The notes under the pieces are model-generated. The model ran no database searches. It was not told the DNA's origin and saw only the letters and a program-made list of their open reading frames with translations. The position numbers and the translations under genes are program-made. 64,000 nt of DNA from Chitinophagaceae bacterium (GTDB lineage: Bacteria; Bacteroidota; Bacteroidia; Chitinophagales; Chitinophagaceae): NCBI GenBank assembly GCA_016706055.1, contig JADJKL010000001.1:186001-250000 (forward strand), in the 5' to 3' direction. Positions 59,776 through 64,000 of the stretch are shown here, piece after piece. The stretch's first letter is position 1; each line of letters starts with the position of its first letter.

Positions 59776-60492
59776 GTGGATAAAGGAAGGCTTAGAACAG
59801 CTGCTCCATCAGAAAATGGTTGGGTTGTAAATGAATGGGTGAAACAAGCCATATTGCTGTACTTCGGCATTCAACAAATGCAAACATGGGATTTGGCGCC
59901 GTTTGAATTCTATGATAAAATGTTGTTGAAAAAAAATTATAAGGAACTTGGAGTAAGAGCCGTGCCACATGCAGTTGCGAGATACGGTGCTTTTCTTGGA
60001 AAGAATGTAGTACTGATGCCATCGTATGTAAATATTGGTGCTTATGTTGACGAAGGAACAATGATAGATACATGGGCCACTGTTGGTAGTTGTGCACAAA
60101 TAGGAAAAGGAGTTCATTTAAGTGGTGGCGTTGGTATTGGCGGTGTATTAGAACCATTACAAGCTACACCTGTAATTATAGAAGATGGTTGTTTTATTGG
60201 CAGCCGCTGCATTGTAGTAGAAGGAGTAGTAGTAGAAAAAGAAGCAGTGTTGGGTGCTAATGTTGTGCTAACACAATCCACAAAAATTATAGATGTAAGT
60301 GGCGACGCTCCAATAGAAATGAAAGGCAGAGTGCCTGCAAGAAGTGTCGTAATTCCGGGTTCGTATACAAAGAAATTTCCTGCAGGAGAGTTTGGTGTTG
60401 GCTGTGCTTTGATTATCGGCAAGCGAAAACCAAGCACCGATTTAAAGACAAGCTTGAATGATGCATTGAGAGATTTCAATGTAAGCGTTTAA
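59776..60492 (+). CDS. dapD: Tetrahydrodipicolinate N-succinyltransferase, N-terminus unclear
   Basis: 238 residues from a GTG at 59776. It succinylates tetrahydrodipicolinate in lysine and peptidoglycan synthesis. The left-handed beta helix is clear: GKNVVLMPSYVNIGAYVDEG, WATVGSCAQIGKGVHLSGGV and PVIIEDGCFIGSRCIVVEGV. Relatives are some 30 residues longer at the front. In frame upstream, NIDAVKAVIEEVDKGRLRTA continues the family pattern back to about 59740, but before that a stop (59719) and a hairpin (TCCCGCTAAGAAGTCGGGA) interrupt it. A start ATG could lie at 59703 in another frame (RDKLSQ just before NIDAV). Confidence 0.88.
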   Translation: MDKGRLRTAAPSENGWVVNEWVKQAILLYFGIQQMQTWDLAPFEFYDKMLLKKNYKELGVRAVPHAVARYGAFLGKNVVLMPSYVNIGAYVDEGTMIDTWATVGSCAQIGKGVHLSGGVGIGGVLEPLQATPVIIEDGCFIGSRCIVVEGVVVEKEAVLGANVVLTQSTKIIDVSGDAPIEMKGRVPARSVVIPGSYTKKFPAGEFGVGCALIIGKRKPSTDLKTSLNDALRDFNVSV

Positions 60493-60507
60493 CTAAGAAC
60501 TCTTTTA

Positions 60508-60530
60508 TACAGCCGGGTTTTCCGGCTGTA
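60508..60530 (+). terminator. Terminator between convergent dapD and lytT
   Basis: TACAGCCGG/CCGGCTGTA with a five-base loop, then TTCTTATCTT on the plus strand. The stem is strong and the T tract is moderate. Confidence 0.55.
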
Positions 60531-60539
60531 TTCTTATCT

Positions 60540-61301
60540 TCAGGCTTCATATATCCACTTACGGAATTCAGGTGCATGTTCCTGGCTTATTATTATTTTA
60601 TGATTTAAGTCTGGCAAATTCACATCAACCAACAGTTTCACTTTCTCATAAGGTTTAAATCCTTTTATATAATTGATGTTCACAATGTATTGCCTGTTAG
60701 TTCGAAAAAAAACAGTGTCGTCAAGTTCAAGCTCCAGTTCACTAAGGTTTTTATCGCCAATATATTTTTTCCCGTTATTATCTAACAGATACACCAGTTT
60801 ATTTTCAGTATATATTAGAACAATATCTTCCATTTTAAGAGCTATATGTTCCAGCCCCCTTCGAACAACCATACGGTTCTTTTTCCGAGTTTGAAAATGA
60901 TGAACCAAATTAGCTAACCTGTCATCATGTTCTGAAAAATGATTCTTCAACTTAAAATATTTGTACAACGATTTTTGGATATCTTCTTTACAAACAGGCT
61001 TCAGTAAATAATCTATGCCATTGCTTGCAAATGCATTCATCATAAACTCATTGAAACCAGTTATAAAAACAACCGGTATTCTCAAATTTGAATTTTTGAA
61101 AATCTCAAATGAATAGCCATCGGTTAGCTGTACATCACTAAAAATAATATCTGCCGCCGGGTCGTTCGCCATATACTCTTTTCCTTCTTTTACAGAAGAA
61201 AGAACAGCGTCAATATGAATGCTATTTTCTGATTCTGATAAAGCTTTTACCAGTAATTCCATTGCTGGCTTTTCATCTTCAATAATAATTGCGTTTATCA
61301 T
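60540..61301 (-). CDS. LytTR-family response regulator
   Basis: 253 residues. The N-terminal receiver has the acidic pair in IIIEDEKPAMELLVK, the phospho-acceptor Asp near residue 56 (AADIIFSDVQLTDGYSFEIF) and the lysine in YLLKPVCKEDI. The C-terminal LytTR DNA-binding domain begins near MVVRRGLEHIALKMEDIVLI and includes FFRTNRQYIVNINYIKGFKP. It lies 14 bases after its partner kinase. Probable target: the divergent susC gene at 62767 or other envelope genes; no site was identified. Confidence 0.92.
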   Translation of the reverse strand: MINAIIIEDEKPAMELLVKALSESENSIHIDAVLSSVKEGKEYMANDPAADIIFSDVQLTDGYSFEIFKNSNLRIPVVFITGFNEFMMNAFASNGIDYLLKPVCKEDIQKSLYKYFKLKNHFSEHDDRLANLVHHFQTRKKNRMVVRRGLEHIALKMEDIVLIYTENKLVYLLDNNGKKYIGDKNLSELELELDDTVFFRTNRQYIVNINYIKGFKPYEKVKLLVDVNLPDLNHKIIISQEHAPEFRKWIYEA

Positions 61302-61315
61302 AATAAAAATTTTAA

Positions 61316-62350
61316 TTACCGTATTACCGGCAGGTTCACCGTAAAATTTTCTTTCCCAGGGCTAATAATTATATCTCGATTAAAAAGCAGTTTGTATCTC
61401 GATCTGAGATTATTCAATCCAATATGTGTTGATTCAATCAAATGTGGTTTTGGTTTCTTTTTATTTACAACTTTTATATGACGATCGCCAACGGTGACAA
61501 GAATAAGCAAAGGATCGTCATCGCTAAAGGAATTATGCTTTATTGCATTTTCAAGTAGTATCTGCAAAGAGCATGGAGGTATGGTTATATTTTCATTGGA
61601 GCTGTTGTTCAACTTTATTTCCAATTGCAATTTGCTTCCATAGCGCAACTGAAGCAAATAATAATAATCTTCAATAAAATTCAGTTCATTCGCCAGCGAA
61701 ATCAATTCAGTATTCTTGTTGCTAAGAAAATATTTGTAAACCTGTGCCAATTTATTATTGAATGAATGAGCTGTATCAGGCTCGGTAAGAATAAGGTGAT
61801 TCAGCGTATTCAACGCATTAAAAAGGAAATGCGGATCCATTTCGTTCTGCAAGGCATACAAGGTGGCCTGTGATTTTTCTTTACTAAGTTGATCAACTTT
61901 CTGATTATCCTGTTCCCTTTCTTTTCCCAGAAATAATATCTCATATAACAATGTAAACACAATAACAGTAACCGTGCAGGCAAGGATAAAACTCAGAACA
62001 CTGTTCCAATTAAATATTTCGCTTGATAACTGGTTCCAGCCCAATGCAGACAGGCAGCCTATACAAAATCCATATAATGCAGTTGCGATACAAACCGTCA
62101 ATATTCTTTTTAGTAATGACTGAAAAGGTGAAAGCCCAGAGCGAAGAGTACTATGAATCCAGTTGCAGCCTGTCCAGATAAGATAAGATGTACCTATAAA
62201 ATAGAAATTAATAAGTACTATAGAACTAATTGAGTAAAGGCGATAGGTAAAGATGCCCGACACCAACGGAAGAAAAACTCCGAGCAGCGGAATACAAATT
62301 ATTCGCATATACACATCTCTGGCCATCGCAGAATTGGTTAGGTTAGTCAA
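61316..62350 (-). CDS. LytS-like sensor histidine kinase
   Basis: 344 residues. Four membrane helices (residues 15-145) are followed by a short coiled coil and the His_kinase domain. The phospho-accepting histidine is in LQNEMDPHFLFNALNTLNHL; the common form is NPHFLFN, so DPHFLFN is a small variant. The ATP-binding part shows SLQILLENAIKHNSF and HIGLNNLRSRYKLLF. No extracellular sensor domain is visible; the membrane part itself may sense. It is the upstream gene of the regulator pair. Confidence 0.92.
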   Translation of the reverse strand: MTNLTNSAMARDVYMRIICIPLLGVFLPLVSGIFTYRLYSISSIVLINFYFIGTSYLIWTGCNWIHSTLRSGLSPFQSLLKRILTVCIATALYGFCIGCLSALGWNQLSSEIFNWNSVLSFILACTVTVIVFTLLYEILFLGKEREQDNQKVDQLSKEKSQATLYALQNEMDPHFLFNALNTLNHLILTEPDTAHSFNNKLAQVYKYFLSNKNTELISLANELNFIEDYYYLLQLRYGSKLQLEIKLNNSSNENITIPPCSLQILLENAIKHNSFSDDDPLLILVTVGDRHIKVVNKKKPKPHLIESTHIGLNNLRSRYKLLFNRDIIISPGKENFTVNLPVIR

Positions 62351-62766
62351 AAAAAATCTTTGTTCTATAGTAGTGGTTGGGGTGGTAGTATAGCGTTCAA
62401 TAAAACTACATAACAGTATTGTTAACTAATATTAAAAATCCGTTTGAGGGCAATTACAAATTACAAGCGGCAAAAATTAGTCACAATAATGCAAGACAGC
62501 AATAATATCAAACTCTAGTTATTTACAAGATTTTTATACTTTAAAAACTGCTGCATCATTTATCAAGATTTTACATCTTTCTCATAAAAAAGATAATAAC
62601 GACTGTTAGTAAAATTTCAAATTACCATTCAGGATTTAACTTTCGCATATTAATGTTTTAGATTCTACTATTCATGCCTCAGTAACTCTTATCCATTTCT
62701 GTGAAGCAATATTTCTTTTCAATTGTCTTATCCATAACAGGCATTATTCACTAAATAATTTATTTT
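62351..62766. other. Divergent intergenic region, no gene seen
   Basis: 416 bases of AT-rich DNA between the kinase gene and susC, with no open frame of note. Promoters for both directions should be here; I find no convincing match to the Bacteroidota -7/-33 pattern and no clear palindrome. Confidence 0.5.
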
Positions 62767-64000
62767 ATGAAAAGATTACTCCTCTTAACAACATGTATGT
62801 TTTCTGTAATGATTCTTTTTGCCCAACGGGTAATTACAGGAAAGGTTACAGACCAAAACGGCAATCCCGTTTCCAATGCATCTGTAACAATTAAAGAAAC
62901 CGGAAATGGCGTTAGCACAGACGCCAATGGCAATTTTTCAATACGGGCCGATCAGGATGCAAAGACACTTGTCATTTCATTCATTGGTCAAGCCAGCCAA
63001 GAAATTGCAATCAGCAACCAGAGTTCTTATGTGATCAGCCTAAGTCCTGAAAGTAAGAAACTTGACGAAGTGGTTGTAGTTGCCTATGGCACACAGGTAA
63101 AAAGAAAAATTACCGGCGCCATTACAAATGTTTCTGGTGAAGAATTGGAAAACAAACCATTTACATCTTTTGATCAGATGTTGCAGGGAAAAGTTCCAGG
63201 TCTTCAGTCAGTTTCTGCAAATGGGCAACCCGGAGCTGCACAAACTGTCCGTATCCGTGGACTTAGTTCCGTTACTGGAAACAATGACCCATTGTATGTA
63301 GTAGATGGAATACCTGTAACCTCAGGAGACGTTTCCCGGAATTCAACAACCAGTAACGCATTGGCAGGCATTAACCCAAATGATATTGAAAGCATCTCAG
63401 TATTAAAAGATGCTGCCGCAACAGCAATTTATGGCTCCCGAGCTGCTGCTGGTGTAATATTAATAACAACTAAAAAAGGAAAAGCCGGAAAAACTAAAAT
63501 AAAAGCAGATGTAGAAAGAGGTGTTGGCAAAGTAGCCTATCAAGGAAGTTTATCAAAGCCACTTTCAAGAGATGAATACTACAGTCTTACAAGAGAAGGT
63601 TTGATAAATGCAGGTGCTTCGCAAGCACAAACTGATAATATATTGGATGCAATTGGTATCAACAGGCCATATAATGAAGACTGGCTGGATCTTGTAACCA
63701 GAGATGCTGGTTTTACTAACCTTAATTTTTCTGCTTCTGGTGGCGACCAACGGACAAGTTTTTACACATCTGTAGGATATACTGAACAAGAAGCTCCTGT
63801 TATAGGCTCTGATTTTAAACGCTATTCAGGTAATATAAACCTGCGACATAAAGCTTCTGAAAAATTTAGCTTTGGTGTCAATATTCTGGCTTCTTACACT
63901 CAGCAAAATTCACCAACATCGAGTGGCGCATTTCGTAACCCAGTGTTGTCAGCCTATTTCTTATTACCAACACAAAACGCATATAATGATGATGGCACTG
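62767..64000 (+). CDS. SusC/RagA TonB-dependent transporter (partial, runs off the window)
   Basis: An open frame of 411 residues from the ATG at 62767 to the window edge. Signal peptide LLLLTTCMFSVMILFAQ, then a carboxypeptidase-regulatory-like domain (VITGKVTDQNGNPVSNASVT), the TonB box (DEVVVVAYGT) and the plug (GKVPGLQSVSANGQPGAAQT, IYGSRAAAGVILITTKKGKA), followed by the first barrel strands. No STN domain. The frame is uninterrupted. A SusD gene should follow outside the window. Confidence 0.93.
   Translation, partial: MKRLLLLTTCMFSVMILFAQRVITGKVTDQNGNPVSNASVTIKETGNGVSTDANGNFSIRADQDAKTLVISFIGQASQEIAISNQSSYVISLSPESKKLDEVVVVAYGTQVKRKITGAITNVSGEELENKPFTSFDQMLQGKVPGLQSVSANGQPGAAQTVRIRGLSSVTGNNDPLYVVDGIPVTSGDVSRNSTTSNALAGINPNDIESISVLKDAAATAIYGSRAAAGVILITTKKGKAGKTKIKADVERGVGKVAYQGSLSKPLSRDEYYSLTREGLINAGASQAQTDNILDAIGINRPYNEDWLDLVTRDAGFTNLNFSASGGDQRTSFYTSVGYTEQEAPVIGSDFKRYSGNINLRHKASEKFSFGVNILASYTQQNSPTSSGAFRNPVLSAYFLLPTQNAYNDDGT

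Noticed and set aside
60114..60479. Minus-strand frames opposite dapD (about 120 codons)
   Set aside because: They are antisense shadows of the well-conserved beta-helix repeats of dapD.
1..64000. CRISPR array, rRNA genes, phage structural genes, toxin-antitoxin or restriction systems
   Set aside because: No regular spaced repeats, rRNA sequence or matching protein motifs were seen on either strand.

Overview
The window is AT-rich and comes from a Bacteroidota chromosome, most likely Chitinophagaceae. The evidence is three SusC-type TonB receptors (two paired with SusD), an ECF sigma/FecR pair, TlpA proteins with DUF4369-like front halves, a LytS/LytT pair and LytTR-domain regulators. Genus-level placement would be a guess. 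Many genes are split by single-base length changes in homopolymers. I therefore describe each split gene over its full extent and name the break; most of these breaks look like sequence errors rather than real decay.

Layout. 1-266: tail of a cyanophycin synthetase. 343-413: tRNA-Gln with its terminator. 403-3942: a small integrated element (serine recombinase, acidic small ORF, MerR-like HTH protein, zinc-finger-like protein, small membrane protein). 4.1-18.5 kb (minus strand): one long operon, sigma factor > FecR > SusC > SusD > TPR-TlpA > four TlpA paralogues > DsbD-N-like protein > LytTR remnant > terminator. A second LytTR-remnant-plus-terminator copy lies just upstream of the sigma gene, so the operon is bracketed by a duplicated module.

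19.1-43.7 kb: a pectin utilisation locus. Operon A (minus strand) is a GH28-GH105 fusion, a CE8 esterase, uxaB, uxaA, uxaC and an ExuT-like transporter. Operon B (minus strand) is SusC, SusD, pectate lyase PL1, CE12, CE8, GH43 and an NTF2-like protein. A LacI-family regulator (41.3-42.3 kb, plus strand) is divergent from operon B, and uxuA follows it. Near-identical palindromic sites sit in front of operon A and in the susC/lacI gap, which supports one LacI regulon. The logic is as follows: surface enzymes and SusCD de-esterify, cut and import pectin; GH28/GH105 release galacturonate; ExuT imports it; UxaC, UxaB and UxaA convert it to 2-keto-3-deoxygluconate. KDG kinase, KDPG aldolase and UxuB are not in the window.

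43.9-62.4 kb: surface-polysaccharide genes (rfbD, rfbC, a UDP-sugar dehydrogenase, a DegT aminotransferase), waaA, then mostly housekeeping: tdk, ccmBCD-like haem export genes, glutamate dehydrogenase, miaA, a pRiA4b-type protein, CCA-adding enzyme, tsaC, a GT4 glycosyltransferase, dapD and a LytT/LytS pair. A third susC starts at 62767 and runs off the end.

No CRISPR array, rRNA, phage structural gene or recognisable defence system is visible. The parts least explained by known biology are the redoxin operon with its duplicated brackets, the LacI operator family, and the recombinase whose 3' end reads into the tRNA-Gln gene.
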